A stretch of DNA of 21,727 nucleotides from a virus, in the IMG/VR virus record IMGVR_UViG_3300010297_000107, positions 1 through 21,727 of that record; one strand, written 5' to 3'. Position numbers and translations under genes: made by a program. The notes under the pieces were generated by a model. That model did no database searches. It had not been told where the DNA came from and saw only the letters and a list, made by a program, of their open reading frames with translations. Below, piece after piece: positions 10,477-19,803 of this stretch. The stretch's first letter is position 1. Every line of letters begins with the position of its first letter.

Positions 10477-11481
10477 TTATAGTTTTATGCAGTACATGAC
10501 GTTGATGTTTGTTGGACGTGTTTCAGACGTTATGCGTGGATTGCCGTTTACGCTATCAGTCACTATCAAACGAGCGTCAATTTGTGTTCCAGACACTCCA
10601 TTTTTAAATGAATCTCCTGACCCTGTATCTGCTCTTTGATCTGTATCTCGATAAAGAAAAGAAGTATCGCTTTGCCCTACACGATGATGATGGCCTTGTA
10701 ACGCATCATCTTGCTTTGTACCAACCGCATCGCCTGTCGTACCATCGCCTCGATCAGTACGTGACGCTGCGTCCGGATCTGTTCCTGCTGTGTTGTCAAA
10801 CCCTCTTAAAAATCGGCCTCTGTAATCAGGCAAGTTAAAAGTAGTACTTCCATCACCATTGCCATAAATAACACCTAATTCACTAAATAAACGTGCGTGT
10901 GTTGTTCTACTAACTGCTGAACCATCACATTCAAGATACCCTTTAGGGGCTGACGTTAAGGCTGTACTAATAATTGTTCCAGTTGGCTTGTCATCTTCTC
11001 TAAAATTAAGGTTAATTCTTGTTCCGCTAACCGCTCGACCAATTTCTACTGGGTATAAACTTGGCTTCGTTGATGTTATCGCACCACTAGTCCCTATGTA
11101 ATACAATGTTCCTGCGGTCAAAGAACTAAACGAATTATAAAAACCATAGTCAATTTTAACTGTTCCGCCACTGGATACAGTGGTATTACAAACCCCCACA
11201 ACAGAGGTAACCCCTGCGCTAGTAGCATTGCTTGCCTTATACGCCTGTCCACCACTAATTCTTACAATATCACCTGCTGTTAGGTTTTCACCTGCGGTAA
11301 TTGTTGAAAACTGGTCTGAGGGGATGCCAACGTAAGTTGATGCTGTAATTTGATTTACATTTAGGTCATACGTGCCATCTGCTAAAAATTGTATTAATTT
11401 ATTACAATTATCATTCCAGTCCGTATTTGTAAATTTAGTTCCTGACCAGGTGATTAGTTCACTTATATTTGGTACTGCCAT
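10477..11481 (-). CDS. Tail fibre with phage collar domain
   Basis: ATG at 11481; stop overlaps nothing and the start shares one base with the upstream stop (TAATG). Residues 1-50 are an attachment region (WSGTKFTNTDWNDN). Residues 60-160 are a beta-rich segment like capsid-decoration folds (ITAGENLTAGDIVRISGG, LTAGTLYYIG). Residues 167-227 are the tail collar domain: GTIISTALTSAPKGYLECDGSAVSR and GDGSTTFNLPDYRGRF. It is followed by a Gly/Asp-rich receptor-tip region with HHH (264-266), a typical metal-binding site in fibre tips. 334 residues. It probably forms the distal host-binding fibre; the C-terminal region (230-334) should evolve fastest. Confidence 0.88.
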   Translation of the reverse strand: MAVPNISELITWSGTKFTNTDWNDNCNKLIQFLADGTYDLNVNQITASTYVGIPSDQFSTITAGENLTAGDIVRISGGQAYKASNATSAGVTSVVGVCNTTVSSGGTVKIDYGFYNSFSSLTAGTLYYIGTSGAITSTKPSLYPVEIGRAVSGTRINLNFREDDKPTGTIISTALTSAPKGYLECDGSAVSRTTHARLFSELGVIYGNGDGSTTFNLPDYRGRFLRGFDNTAGTDPDAASRTDRGDGTTGDAVGTKQDDALQGHHHRVGQSDTSFLYRDTDQRADTGSGDSFKNGVSGTQIDARLIVTDSVNGNPRITSETRPTNINVMYCIKL

Positions 11482-13067
11482 TATAATTCACGCTCCTTTT
11501 TAATTTGTTCTGTTGTTTGTGTTGTTAAGTAACCGCCTAATTGTCTACTTATAACTGGGCTTGTTACTTTTCTTGCTGCTTGCATAGCTTGCCTAATTGG
11601 ACTTGGAACACTTGGCTTTATTTGCTCTGGGACTGGTTTTCTTAGTTTTGCAGCAGTTTCTATAAGCTTTTCAGTTGTTCCACTTTGCCTTAATCCATAT
11701 AATGTGGGGCCAATAGAGGCAGTCAATAAAGGGCTTACACCAAAACCTAAAGTACCTAATACCCCAATCTCACTGAGTGATAATTTATTTTTTGCCATTC
11801 CTTCTTGTACTAAATCCTTGACTGCTTCATCTTCTAATATTTTTGAGTATTTATTTTTTTCGCCCAGAATTTTGCCTATTTTATTTAAATCTTTAAACTG
11901 TTTTTGCTTAACTGTTCGTTTATCTTTTAATATTTTTTTAGCATCGGTTAAAAGTGTGTTAATTTTAGTGTCTTCTATATATGCATTTCCTTGAGCGTCA
12001 TACGATCTTAATTTTTTTTCAACGTTTTTTACTGGTTCAATTTTTTTTGCATATCGCTTATTTATTTTTTTAATTGGTACCGCATCACTTATATTGTCTG
12101 ATATTTTCTTTTTAATTTTTGAAAATGCATTAATTACATCCGGTTGAAGTCTTGAGCTAGGGGTCATTCTTTCAATATTTCCTAAACTACGATTTAAAAT
12201 CATAAATTCATTAAGTGTAATTCTATCCCCTTCTATTACCTTTTCTAATAAATTTTCGTCTACATCTTCCAATAAATCTTGTTGTATTGATTGATATTTT
12301 TTAGCTAATTTTTTCAAATCCTTACTTTTAACAGCTGATTTTAAATTTTTGTTTATATTTTTGTATTTAGCTAGTTTAAAAGATTCTGGCAAAGCATTAA
12401 GTGATGCTTCATATTCATCACTCGCCATCTGCTGGACTTGTTTTAAGTCAGTCAATATATCATCCGCTAAATTTTCATTTTTTTGAGCTGTGAATAGTTC
12501 AGGATTATCAATGACTTTATTTATTGCACCTTTTTCTATTTGTGTACTACGTTTCAAAATTTGCTCTGGGACTTTTCTTAATAATTTAGCTCCCTGCCTC
12601 GCCGTTTTGCTTAGGGCTTTGCCCGCTAATGGCAATGCTGCTTCTAATCCTGCTGCTGTTAATCCTACCATCCCAGCCTCTTTTAAAGGGCTTTCCCCTA
12701 TCACTTTTTGTTCTTCTGGTGTAATGGCTTTTTCTGCTATAGTTCCAGCTGCTGATAGTAAGCCTTGTATTCCAGCTTGTGCAGGAATTGACATCCCACC
12801 AGTTGCTAAACCTACTGCTGCTGCTGGGGCTTGTGTAGCAATTTGACGTAATACTTTTAAATTCTTTTTTTCTTGTTCTGTTAATTCACGATCTAATCGT
12901 GTTGGTGCTAAAGGAACTTGTTGTTCGCTTAGTGATGCTCTTATTGGGTCTACTTGTTGTCCTTCAACAATTAAAGTTGCCTCTTCTATTTCTTGCTGTG
13001 TTGGTGGGGTATTAGATTCAATGGAAATTATTTTTCCGCTAGGTGTTTGTATGTCAAAAATTGGCAT
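11481..13067 (-). CDS. Internal virion / DNA-ejection protein, 528 residues
   Basis: ATG at 13067 with GGAG nearby. The N-terminus IFDIQTPSGKIISIESNTPP is a common opening of large podovirus cargo proteins. Alanine/Gly-rich hydrophobic stretches at about 70-95 and 130-155 (APAAAVGLATGGMSIPAQAG, GMVGLTAAGLEAALPLAGKAL) could insert in a membrane, and long Lys-rich helices fill the middle (about 160-420). No lytic transglycosylase motif is seen. Position behind the other cargo-like proteins and before the fibre suggests a protein ejected with the DNA to form a trans-envelope channel, like P22 gp16/gp20 in role though not clearly homologous. Confidence 0.65.
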   Translation of the reverse strand: MPIFDIQTPSGKIISIESNTPPTQQEIEEATLIVEGQQVDPIRASLSEQQVPLAPTRLDRELTEQEKKNLKVLRQIATQAPAAAVGLATGGMSIPAQAGIQGLLSAAGTIAEKAITPEEQKVIGESPLKEAGMVGLTAAGLEAALPLAGKALSKTARQGAKLLRKVPEQILKRSTQIEKGAINKVIDNPELFTAQKNENLADDILTDLKQVQQMASDEYEASLNALPESFKLAKYKNINKNLKSAVKSKDLKKLAKKYQSIQQDLLEDVDENLLEKVIEGDRITLNEFMILNRSLGNIERMTPSSRLQPDVINAFSKIKKKISDNISDAVPIKKINKRYAKKIEPVKNVEKKLRSYDAQGNAYIEDTKINTLLTDAKKILKDKRTVKQKQFKDLNKIGKILGEKNKYSKILEDEAVKDLVQEGMAKNKLSLSEIGVLGTLGFGVSPLLTASIGPTLYGLRQSGTTEKLIETAAKLRKPVPEQIKPSVPSPIRQAMQAARKVTSPVISRQLGGYLTTQTTEQIKKEREL

Positions 13068-14217
13068 CTCTAACTCCTATAATTCTGGCCCCTGTTGATA
13101 ATCTTGATAAATTTTCAGGAACTACAATGTTTCCTTGTGCATCATATTTCAAATCGTTTACATTTTTTTGTTTATTGTCTGCCATAGGCTTAATAGGACG
13201 TTGATAATTATAAACTCTACCCTCATAAGCTGCGTCTCGATCTTCTAAAGCACGTTGTCTAAAGTTTGTTAATTCTGATTCTATAATGTTTTGTCTTAAT
13301 GTGATACGTGTCGGGTCTGGGAGTGCTTTTTCTATAAAGTTTTTCACGTCGGATTCAGATATAACCCCTAATTGTGCCATTTTTTTATAAGCTAATCTTA
13401 AATCGGTAATGTCTTGGTTCATTTTTGCTTTTAATTTTGGGTCTAAAACTCCACCTGTATATTTATTTCTACTTTGAATCAAGCTTGTAGTTAAACGATC
13501 AATTTTTTCAGACGCTTCATTTATATCTTTTATTTTTTTAGCGTCTTCAACACTATTAGCATACATTTTTGTTTTTTGCCCATTTTGAAAAACGTCTACT
13601 TGTCTTTTTGTTGCTTCCGATTGCTTTACTAACTGTATAGGTTCGCCACTAACAGGGCTTGTAAATTCTATAGATAATTCTGGTGGTAAATTTGGATCAT
13701 CAGCCAATTTTGGAATAAATCCTGCCTTTGCAAAATCTCTACGTGATTGTCTTTCTTCTTTTTCTAATGCTGCAATACTTTTTAGTCTGTCTTTTTCTGC
13801 TTTTTTAGATTCTTGCGATTCTTTTAAACCTAATTTTTCTAATTCAAATTCACGTTCACTTTCTTTTTCTCGTTTAGCTAATCCAAGTTTAAACTGTTCT
13901 TGTCCTTGCTGAACGATACTAGCACCAATCGTTGGGTCAGCTCCTAACGCAACTGTTACGCCTGCAAGCATGTTATTAAGTAGTAGTCGGCCTTCTGGCG
14001 TGTCTTTCTGCGCATTTACAAAATCACCAAATCCTTGCAATAAACCTTTAGCACCTTGTCCTAAACCACCAATCAAGTTATCAACTGGGCTTGGTTGTTG
14101 TGGTTGCATTGGCTGTATTGGCTGACCGCTTGCAAGTAGTTCTGCTGTCATTTGTTCTTGTGTTGGTCTAGTTGGCATTGCAGCCATATTTAGTTGATTA
14201 CGTGGCTGCCCCTTCAT
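13054..14217 (-). CDS. Internal virion / DNA-ejection-like protein, 387 residues
   Basis: ATG at 14217 (ATGA overlap with the preceding gene) with GGAGAG upstream; its end overlaps the next gene by 14 bases. A Gln/Pro-rich N-terminus (about 15-45, QPIQPMQPQQPSP) is followed by a Gly-rich hydrophobic segment, a long charged coiled coil (about 105-170, KLGLAKREKESEREFELEKLGL...) and a helical C-terminal half. The composition and order fit virion cargo proteins of short-tailed phages. No enzymatic motif. Function inferred from composition and neighbours. Confidence 0.6.
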   Translation of the reverse strand: MKGQPRNQLNMAAMPTRPTQEQMTAELLASGQPIQPMQPQQPSPVDNLIGGLGQGAKGLLQGFGDFVNAQKDTPEGRLLLNNMLAGVTVALGADPTIGASIVQQGQEQFKLGLAKREKESEREFELEKLGLKESQESKKAEKDRLKSIAALEKEERQSRRDFAKAGFIPKLADDPNLPPELSIEFTSPVSGEPIQLVKQSEATKRQVDVFQNGQKTKMYANSVEDAKKIKDINEASEKIDRLTTSLIQSRNKYTGGVLDPKLKAKMNQDITDLRLAYKKMAQLGVISESDVKNFIEKALPDPTRITLRQNIIESELTNFRQRALEDRDAAYEGRVYNYQRPIKPMADNKQKNVNDLKYDAQGNIVVPENLSRLSTGARIIGVRDANF

Positions 14218-14783
14218 GCACGCTCTCCATATCTTTTAATTGGCTGTAATTGTTGTCCTAATGATACTAAACCACGTTGTCCGGCCAACTGCTCCCGGCT
14301 TCTCTGACGCCTTAACTCTTCCTCTAACGCTAGTTTCTCAACGTCAAACCCAAGTTCACGACCTAATCGTCCCGCCAACATTGAAGTGATTTGAGCCGCT
14401 TCTGGACCTCTAACGCCTGCTTGTTGCTGTGCTAACTGACCTCGTTTTATTGCTTGTTGTTGTTCTGGCAGTCTTTGTTGTCTAATTATTTCTTGTATTC
14501 GTGATATTTGTTGCGGGCGACCTTCAGTAGCTGCCATAAACTGTTTTTGCGCTTTTTGACCTATTTGTGTTGCTCTTTGTTGTGCTTCTTCTTGACCACG
14601 CTCAATACCTAAAAATTGCTGTTTTTGCTGTTCTAATTGTAGTTCTGTTAGCTCCTTTTGCTGTTCTAATTGTTGTTCTGTCAGCGCCTCTTCTTGTTCC
14701 CTCGCCTTTTTTTGTTGTTCGCTCGTAAAAGCTCCTGTAACAACAGCCCCAGTAACGGCTGCTCCGATAGCTACCCAACTCAT
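14214..14783 (-). CDS. Gln-rich coiled-coil virion protein, 189 residues
   Basis: ATG at 14783 with GGAGGC upstream. A short Ala/Gly/Val N-terminal hydrophobic segment (WVAIGAAVTGAVVTGAF, residues 3-19) precedes an almost continuous Gln/Glu/Arg helical region (ELTELQLEQQKQQFL, RLPEQQQAIKRGQLAQQQ). This is the usual look of the smallest ejected protein (compare P22 gp7 and T7-like internal virion proteins) with a membrane-active head and coiled-coil body. Overlaps neighbours by 4 bases on each side. Family assignment is by appearance and order. Confidence 0.65.
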   Translation of the reverse strand: MSWVAIGAAVTGAVVTGAFTSEQQKKAREQEEALTEQQLEQQKELTELQLEQQKQQFLGIERGQEEAQQRATQIGQKAQKQFMAATEGRPQQISRIQEIIRQQRLPEQQQAIKRGQLAQQQAGVRGPEAAQITSMLAGRLGRELGFDVEKLALEEELRRQRSREQLAGQRGLVSLGQQLQPIKRYGERA

Positions 14784-15259
14784 TGTAATGCCTCCTTATT
14801 TTTAATAGTTGTATTATTAGATCGGTTAATTTTATTAAATTCTTTTAATAATTCTTCATCTACTAAATTATTTTTATGATCTTTTATAATTTCTTTTTCT
14901 ATTTCATCAACATCGGTTTTATTTGTGACGTGAAACGTGGTCCAGATAGTATCTTCTTCAATGTAAAGCAATCTTCTTGTATTTGCTTCTGTTATTCCTG
15001 TGTAAGGTGCGCTTATAGTTTCTGGCTTGCTTCCATCGTAAACTATACACTTTCCCTTACTTACCACGAATGGATGTCTCGTTTTATGTATTTTAGATGT
15101 TAGCAATGTTCCTGCAGGCATAAATATTTCTCTAATGTACATACCGTCAGTAAAACGATGAGTTAATGGCATCTCTACCGGTTCACCTGTTGCAATTATA
15201 GCTTCCGCATTGTCTATAACCTCATTAACAGAAATTTTAGTTTCTTTAACTTCAAACAA
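14780..15259 (-). CDS. Cupin-like virion-cluster protein, 159 residues
   Basis: TTG start at 15259 is supported by GGAGGG five bases upstream, inside the end of the preceding gene (8-base overlap). The core LTHRFTDGMYIREIFMPAGTLLTSKIHKTRHPFVVSKGKCIVYDG reads in pieces as a double-stranded beta-helix: MPAGTLLTSKIHKTRHPFVV (about 47-66) then KGKCIV, with His residues at cupin positions. Such single-domain cupin-like proteins are common in marine podovirus tail clusters with unknown role. The C-terminal 50 residues are charged and helical, perhaps for assembly. Confidence 0.7.
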   Translation of the reverse strand: MFEVKETKISVNEVIDNAEAIIATGEPVEMPLTHRFTDGMYIREIFMPAGTLLTSKIHKTRHPFVVSKGKCIVYDGSKPETISAPYTGITEANTRRLLYIEEDTIWTTFHVTNKTDVDEIEKEIIKDHKNNLVDEELLKEFNKINRSNNTTIKNKEALQ

Positions 15260-17018
15260 CTCTACCCTCCAGTTTCCAACCTTTAATCACTGCTTGAGTT
15301 TGTGTGCTTATCTTAAACCGCATCCAATTAGCGTATTTATTTATGTATACGACTTTATAATCTTCTTCGTCCTCTGTGGTTTCGAAATAATCTTCATCGT
15401 AATAATCAAAATCATAATACGCCCCATCGTATGTGATGGTGGCCGTTACTGTTTTAGTGCTGTCTATTGTGGCAAGTGCTGTCAATGTATTGCTTCCTGA
15501 TTTGTCATAATACACATAAAGATTTTTATAAAACTTCTTTTCTGTTCCCACAGCAATTTCAGGGGTCTCAAAAAATGCTGTCAGTTCTTCGCCTCTGTAG
15601 GTCAGTGCATTATACATTTGCTCAACAATCCCTGCGTTCTTCTGCGTAACATACAAATCTTCATTGATCTGAAAAAACCGCCAGTACGTTGGCTGATAAC
15701 TTGTTGTTTTTATAAAATACTTTGTCCAACCACTATTACGTATGTCATAAACATACATAAACGTTTCAGCAATTAGATGATACTTATAATCATAAAATGC
15801 TGCTTCTAGTGGATTATCTTTTAGTTGATTCTTTAAACTATCTTTGTTTAAAGCCGAACTAAAATTATTTGTTGTTAAATTGTCAAAACTTGTCGCAAGG
15901 TTGGTGGCAATGTTACCACTAAAAATACGGACATCATACAAATTAGAAACAAACATAATACCACCTTGCAATACGTCATTTTCTGGTATTCTAGCGATAC
16001 TAAAACCATCAATACAGCCCACGTTAGATGTAGTTTGTTTCACACTTGTGGTTAAGCCTGACGTATCCGCCAAGTATATATGGTTTTCCGAAAAAACAAC
16101 CATTTGATTATAGTCTTCAATTAAGCCGGTTAGTGGTGAATTGTCATTACCTACACCAGAAACATCATATACCCCGGACGTGTTAAAAAATACTTCTACC
16201 TCGTACTCTGTGACATACAAGTAGTTTGGTCTATTAGCATTAACTGCGCCTATAATCTTTTCGTCTTTAACAGTAATAAATTGTGGTGTTGGGCATGAGC
16301 TGTTCGTACTAGGAATATTTGCGCTTAGTGAGCCGTCAGCTGTGTTATCTTGATACGTTGTAGTCGTGTTATCATTAATCGTTGTTAGTAGCTTTAATGT
16401 GCTTCCGCCTGCTTCTGTACGGTATATTTTACGTGATGTACAGGTAGCAATCCCAACTGGTAAATCAAGATCAATACTTTTACTTGATACGGTTATGGTG
16501 TTGCTAATAGTCCCTAATATAAGTTCAACCCCATCAACAACGTAGCTCATAGCGTAATAGTAGTCACCAGTTAGTCCACCGGCAACTAGTAAGTCTTTAG
16601 CAGTAGGTGCGCCCATTTGTTTTACATAAGTTCCGTCATACACCAACGGATAATCGAACCCATTTGAAATAAATAATTTATCGTTAAGAATCCCAAACGT
16701 GCATTTCTTACCGGCTGTTAATCCTGTATAAATTGTACTCGGGCTAGTCAGGAAGTCTTTAACGATTGAGCCCCCTTGAACAATTATTTTTTCACTTTGA
16801 AATTGCCCTACTGAATCAATATACCGAAAATCAAAACCACCATCAATTTGATTGCTTCCTACGTTATATTGAACACTTGGTGCTTTTATTCTACGACACC
16901 CTATAATGCTGTCATAGTTCATATTTTCTATGTTGTAAAAATAATCAGGCGACACAAACTTGCGCCCTTTATCGTCTCGTAGTCCTTTAGATTGGTACGA
17001 CTCTACAACAAAGCTCAA
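15252..17018 (-). CDS. Beta-propeller tail hub / stabilisation protein (P22 gp10-like in role), 588 residues
   Basis: ATG at 17018 overlaps the adaptor stop by 4 bases. The product is beta-rich throughout with repeated propeller-type blades: DGGFDFRYIDSVGQ, FGILNDKLFISNGFDYPLVYDG, PQFITVKDEKIIGAVNANRP, EDYNQMVVFSENHIYLADTSG, GGIMFVSNLYDVRIFSG, and FMYVYDIRNSGWTKY. This pattern fits the tail hub or DNA-stabilisation proteins that follow the adaptor in short-tailed phages. The C-terminal part (about 480-588, GEELTAFFETPEIAVG...) resembles a jelly-roll. It lies directly after the adaptor, the expected place. Structural role inferred from blade pattern and order. Confidence 0.75.
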   Translation of the reverse strand: MSFVVESYQSKGLRDDKGRKFVSPDYFYNIENMNYDSIIGCRRIKAPSVQYNVGSNQIDGGFDFRYIDSVGQFQSEKIIVQGGSIVKDFLTSPSTIYTGLTAGKKCTFGILNDKLFISNGFDYPLVYDGTYVKQMGAPTAKDLLVAGGLTGDYYYAMSYVVDGVELILGTISNTITVSSKSIDLDLPVGIATCTSRKIYRTEAGGSTLKLLTTINDNTTTTYQDNTADGSLSANIPSTNSSCPTPQFITVKDEKIIGAVNANRPNYLYVTEYEVEVFFNTSGVYDVSGVGNDNSPLTGLIEDYNQMVVFSENHIYLADTSGLTTSVKQTTSNVGCIDGFSIARIPENDVLQGGIMFVSNLYDVRIFSGNIATNLATSFDNLTTNNFSSALNKDSLKNQLKDNPLEAAFYDYKYHLIAETFMYVYDIRNSGWTKYFIKTTSYQPTYWRFFQINEDLYVTQKNAGIVEQMYNALTYRGEELTAFFETPEIAVGTEKKFYKNLYVYYDKSGSNTLTALATIDSTKTVTATITYDGAYYDFDYYDEDYFETTEDEEDYKVVYINKYANWMRFKISTQTQAVIKGWKLEGRVV

Positions 17019-17941
17019 ATTGTACTCCCTATATTGTTAACTTCCCAGTCATAGGCTCCGCCAATCATACCTGCTTGTATAACGTCTGCATATCCAGCTT
17101 GTATTTCGTTAGCTGCTTGCTTATAGAAGGCTGCTGCGTCAATTTTATAGCGGTCTGCCCTAGCGTAATCATCAATTAGAATTAATAAACGATACGCAAC
17201 TAAATCGATAATTGATTCAATATGCTCGTCTGGGATTTCCATTTCTTTAGCTAAATCAGTGGCTGATATGGTGTCATTAGCATCTACACTAATGACAAAA
17301 TGTTTTTTTCTATAATACAAAATAAAATTATTATGTGTGACAGTATCGGTATTGCTATGACTTGCTGCGGTTGTATTTTCAATGCCTCTAGTACATCCAC
17401 TAAACGTTGTTGCTGTTTTTGCTGTGTAACGGATTTTTTCATTATTAATTGTTATTCGTCCGTTTATATCGGGAAAATTATTAGTAGATGCTACAGTAAT
17501 TGTTGTAGCGCTGTCACTAATTGCACCGTCAAGCGTGGTTGTTTGTGGGGTATTTGTATTTTCAGGGTATATTGTTATTTCGTTGTCCCACACATTAAAA
17601 AACCTTGGGATTCCTCCGTCTGTGGCATGCGGAAACTCACTCGTAACGAAATTTAAATCTTTATAATTTAAGGGGTATTTCGTTCCTGTTACCCATATAT
17701 AGGCCATTCTATACGCTTCAGACCTTATTGCATCTGTCGGTCCTGCAACAACACGTCTTGATAAATTTACAACTGTACTATAAATATCCTCAATACCCTT
17801 AGTTGTACTTGCATACACATCTAGTGCATTTTTTAGTTGATTAACTTTTCTTTTATTTGTAAACAAACTGCTTGTAGCTTTGGTGCTGTCCTCATCACTT
17901 ATAGCCGTATTAATTCTATCTATAACGTCGCTTACTAACAT
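17015..17941 (-). CDS. Head-to-tail adaptor protein with inserted beta domain, 308 residues
   Basis: ATG at 17941 with AGGAG. Helices at both ends (residues 1-100 and 218-290) form the adaptor fold: VSDVIDRINTAISD, and later DEHIESIIDLVAYRLLILI and AAAFYKQAANEIQAGYADVI. Between them (about 137-203) sits a beta module TTLDGAISDSATTITVASTNN then GRITINNEKIRYTAKTATTFSGCTRG, a known insert in many phage structural proteins, probably a surface-exposed decoration. The adaptor ring sits under the portal. Neighbours (fibre and hub) agree. Confidence 0.8.
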   Translation of the reverse strand: MLVSDVIDRINTAISDEDSTKATSSLFTNKRKVNQLKNALDVYASTTKGIEDIYSTVVNLSRRVVAGPTDAIRSEAYRMAYIWVTGTKYPLNYKDLNFVTSEFPHATDGGIPRFFNVWDNEITIYPENTNTPQTTTLDGAISDSATTITVASTNNFPDINGRITINNEKIRYTAKTATTFSGCTRGIENTTAASHSNTDTVTHNNFILYYRKKHFVISVDANDTISATDLAKEMEIPDEHIESIIDLVAYRLLILIDDYARADRYKIDAAAFYKQAANEIQAGYADVIQAGMIGGAYDWEVNNIGSTI

Positions 17942-17949
17942 ATTTACTC

Positions 17950-18222
17950 CTAACTCAATAAGTGCTGAATAACAATCCCAATCAAAGCCGTTGAGACAAT
18001 CGCAATACCACTTATTATGCCCTTCAATATCAATTTATGTCTATTTACATCTTTCTCAATTTTTTGTGAAAAGTCATGAATGCCATACCCCATAGCATCA
18101 ATTCCCATATCTATTACAATTTTTCTATTTGCTTTTTGTTTTGCAGTCATGTCTTCGTGAATGTATTTGTCCTCAAGTCGTCGTCTGTATTTATCTAGTT
18201 GATCTGTAATACTTGCCATCAT
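17950..18222 (-). CDS. Small membrane protein, 90 residues
   Basis: ATG at 18222 (a second ATG follows at 18219) directly after the stop of the fibre gene; no clear Shine-Dalgarno. Residues 1-60 are charged and helical (DQLDKYRRRLEDKY, TAKQKANRKIVID) and residues about 66-89 (LILKGIISGIAIVSTALIGIVIQHLL) form one C-terminal membrane segment. It sits between a fibre and the adaptor, an odd place for a lysis protein; possibilities are a holin-like, membrane-docking or assembly factor. Function unknown. Confidence 0.6.
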   Translation of the reverse strand: MMASITDQLDKYRRRLEDKYIHEDMTAKQKANRKIVIDMGIDAMGYGIHDFSQKIEKDVNRHKLILKGIISGIAIVSTALIGIVIQHLLS

Positions 18223-19803
18223 TTACCCAAAATACTGCGTAGCATTATCCAACGCATACTGTACCCTTTCATCTATATAATCTTTTATTGCTTTAGCGCT
18301 TGCAAGCGTATCATGACTTGCACTAACACTGGTTAAATCTGTATCAAGTACTCCAGCTTTTAAATTTGTAACTGTTAAATTACTAATTGTCGTATTATCC
18401 GCATCTATACTAGGTAGTCGTGCTTCTGCTAATGTTCCACTAGATATATTGCTTGCATTAGTCGTATCTACATTTGCTACATTCCCAAGCCCTACATCGC
18501 CTTTAACTAAACCCAGTGCTGTTTTAAGTGTTGTTGATATTGTTATATCTTCCACATCGCCTGTACCTGCTGTTGTTCTGCCCTTAACCGTTCCTGTTGC
18601 AACGTGTGCCATTTTTGCATTGGTAACGGCTTCATCAGCGATCGTTAAAGCTGTGGCACCTGTGACGTCACCTGTATGAGTTGCATTGGTCACCTTGGCG
18701 TTGTTAGTTGTTACATCTGATTCCATCGTGTCTAGGTCCACTGCCTGTGTAACGGATATATGCCCTAGCTTAGTTTGTTCTGCACTTGTAATTGTTGTTG
18801 GTTTGTTTAATATCTGCGCATCACCACTAACTGCGTTCCAGTCGGCATTTACATTAACCTCTGCACCCGTTGCGATGCCATCTAATTTAGTATTGTCGCT
18901 AGCTGTAAAATGCTTATTTGTAGCTGTTTCTGAGATATCATCAAGGGTTAAGGCCCTAGCTTCCCATGTATTGCTTGCATTACCAATAAACACATTCCCA
19001 TCGTTAAGATTAGGCACGTCATTAGTACGACCTGCGCCACCGACTTTTATGCTTCCTGCACTAGCATGTACTCGTTGAACTTTCCCAATGTTTTGTACTT
19101 TTGATGACTCACCATAAGGTTTTGTTGCTGTCAGTGTACCTGTGTCAGAAACATATAAAATATCACCTAAACTAAATGAGCTTGTATCTATTCCTGACAA
19201 TGTCCCAAAAGTAACTACATTTATAGATGCACTATTAGAAACTGTACTTTCAGCTAACCCAAACGCTGGCATTTTATTAGCATCATTTGCATCAGCAATG
19301 CCAACGACCGGAGTATTTCCACTTACATCAAACCCTGAGATATATAATGGGTCACCTTTTGTTATTGCCTCACCGGCTTTAGCTTTAAATTGCACCTCAC
19401 CACGTAAGCCACCAATAAAGTTGTCAGCTTCAACGTTGCCATTGACAGTGAGCGCCTCTGCTAGTGTTGTTGTGCCAATGCCTACTTGATTATTTGTTGA
19501 ATCGACATATAGCGTATTAGTGTCTACTGTCAAATCGCCTGACAGAGTACCAGAGCCTGTTATATTTATATCGCCTGTACCAGTTATGTCACTGCTATTT
19601 AAATCTAAGTCTCCACCTAATTGTGGCGTTGTGTCTTCTACGACGTTTTCTAAATATCGTCCATCTAAATCTACGGTTCTTGTTGCACTATCGTTCATCG
19701 TAGCTGTGAGAACACCTGTTCCAGTGTCAAAGCCTAGTGATGATAAAAACTTATCTGAACCACCACCACCGCCACCTTCAGTTGGGTTATAGATGTATGT
19801 CAT
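18223..19803 (-). CDS. Large tail/head fibre protein, 526 residues
   Basis: ATG at 19803 overlaps the preceding stop by 4 bases with GAGG just upstream. A Gly-rich start (GGGGGGSDKFL, after residue 10) leads to repeat-like beta segments typical of trimeric phage fibres: DGRYLENVVEDTTPQLGGDL, DITGTGDINITGSGTLSGDL, LTVNGNVEADNFIGG, TNKHFTASDNTKLDGIATGA, and a C-terminal helix ASAKAIKDYIDERVQ. Asn/Thr/Ser/Gly-rich with little charge. It lies between the capsid genes and the adaptor, so it may decorate the head or the collar rather than the tail tip. No chaperone domain (S74 type) visible. Confidence 0.8.
   Translation of the reverse strand: MTYIYNPTEGGGGGGSDKFLSSLGFDTGTGVLTATMNDSATRTVDLDGRYLENVVEDTTPQLGGDLDLNSSDITGTGDINITGSGTLSGDLTVDTNTLYVDSTNNQVGIGTTTLAEALTVNGNVEADNFIGGLRGEVQFKAKAGEAITKGDPLYISGFDVSGNTPVVGIADANDANKMPAFGLAESTVSNSASINVVTFGTLSGIDTSSFSLGDILYVSDTGTLTATKPYGESSKVQNIGKVQRVHASAGSIKVGGAGRTNDVPNLNDGNVFIGNASNTWEARALTLDDISETATNKHFTASDNTKLDGIATGAEVNVNADWNAVSGDAQILNKPTTITSAEQTKLGHISVTQAVDLDTMESDVTTNNAKVTNATHTGDVTGATALTIADEAVTNAKMAHVATGTVKGRTTAGTGDVEDITISTTLKTALGLVKGDVGLGNVANVDTTNASNISSGTLAEARLPSIDADNTTISNLTVTNLKAGVLDTDLTSVSASHDTLASAKAIKDYIDERVQYALDNATQYFG

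Noticed and set aside
18449-19792. Plus-strand open frames opposite the fibre gene
   Set aside because: Ser/Pro/Val-rich shadow translations of a Thr/Asn/Gly-rich fibre on the other strand, with no ribosome sites or operon context.
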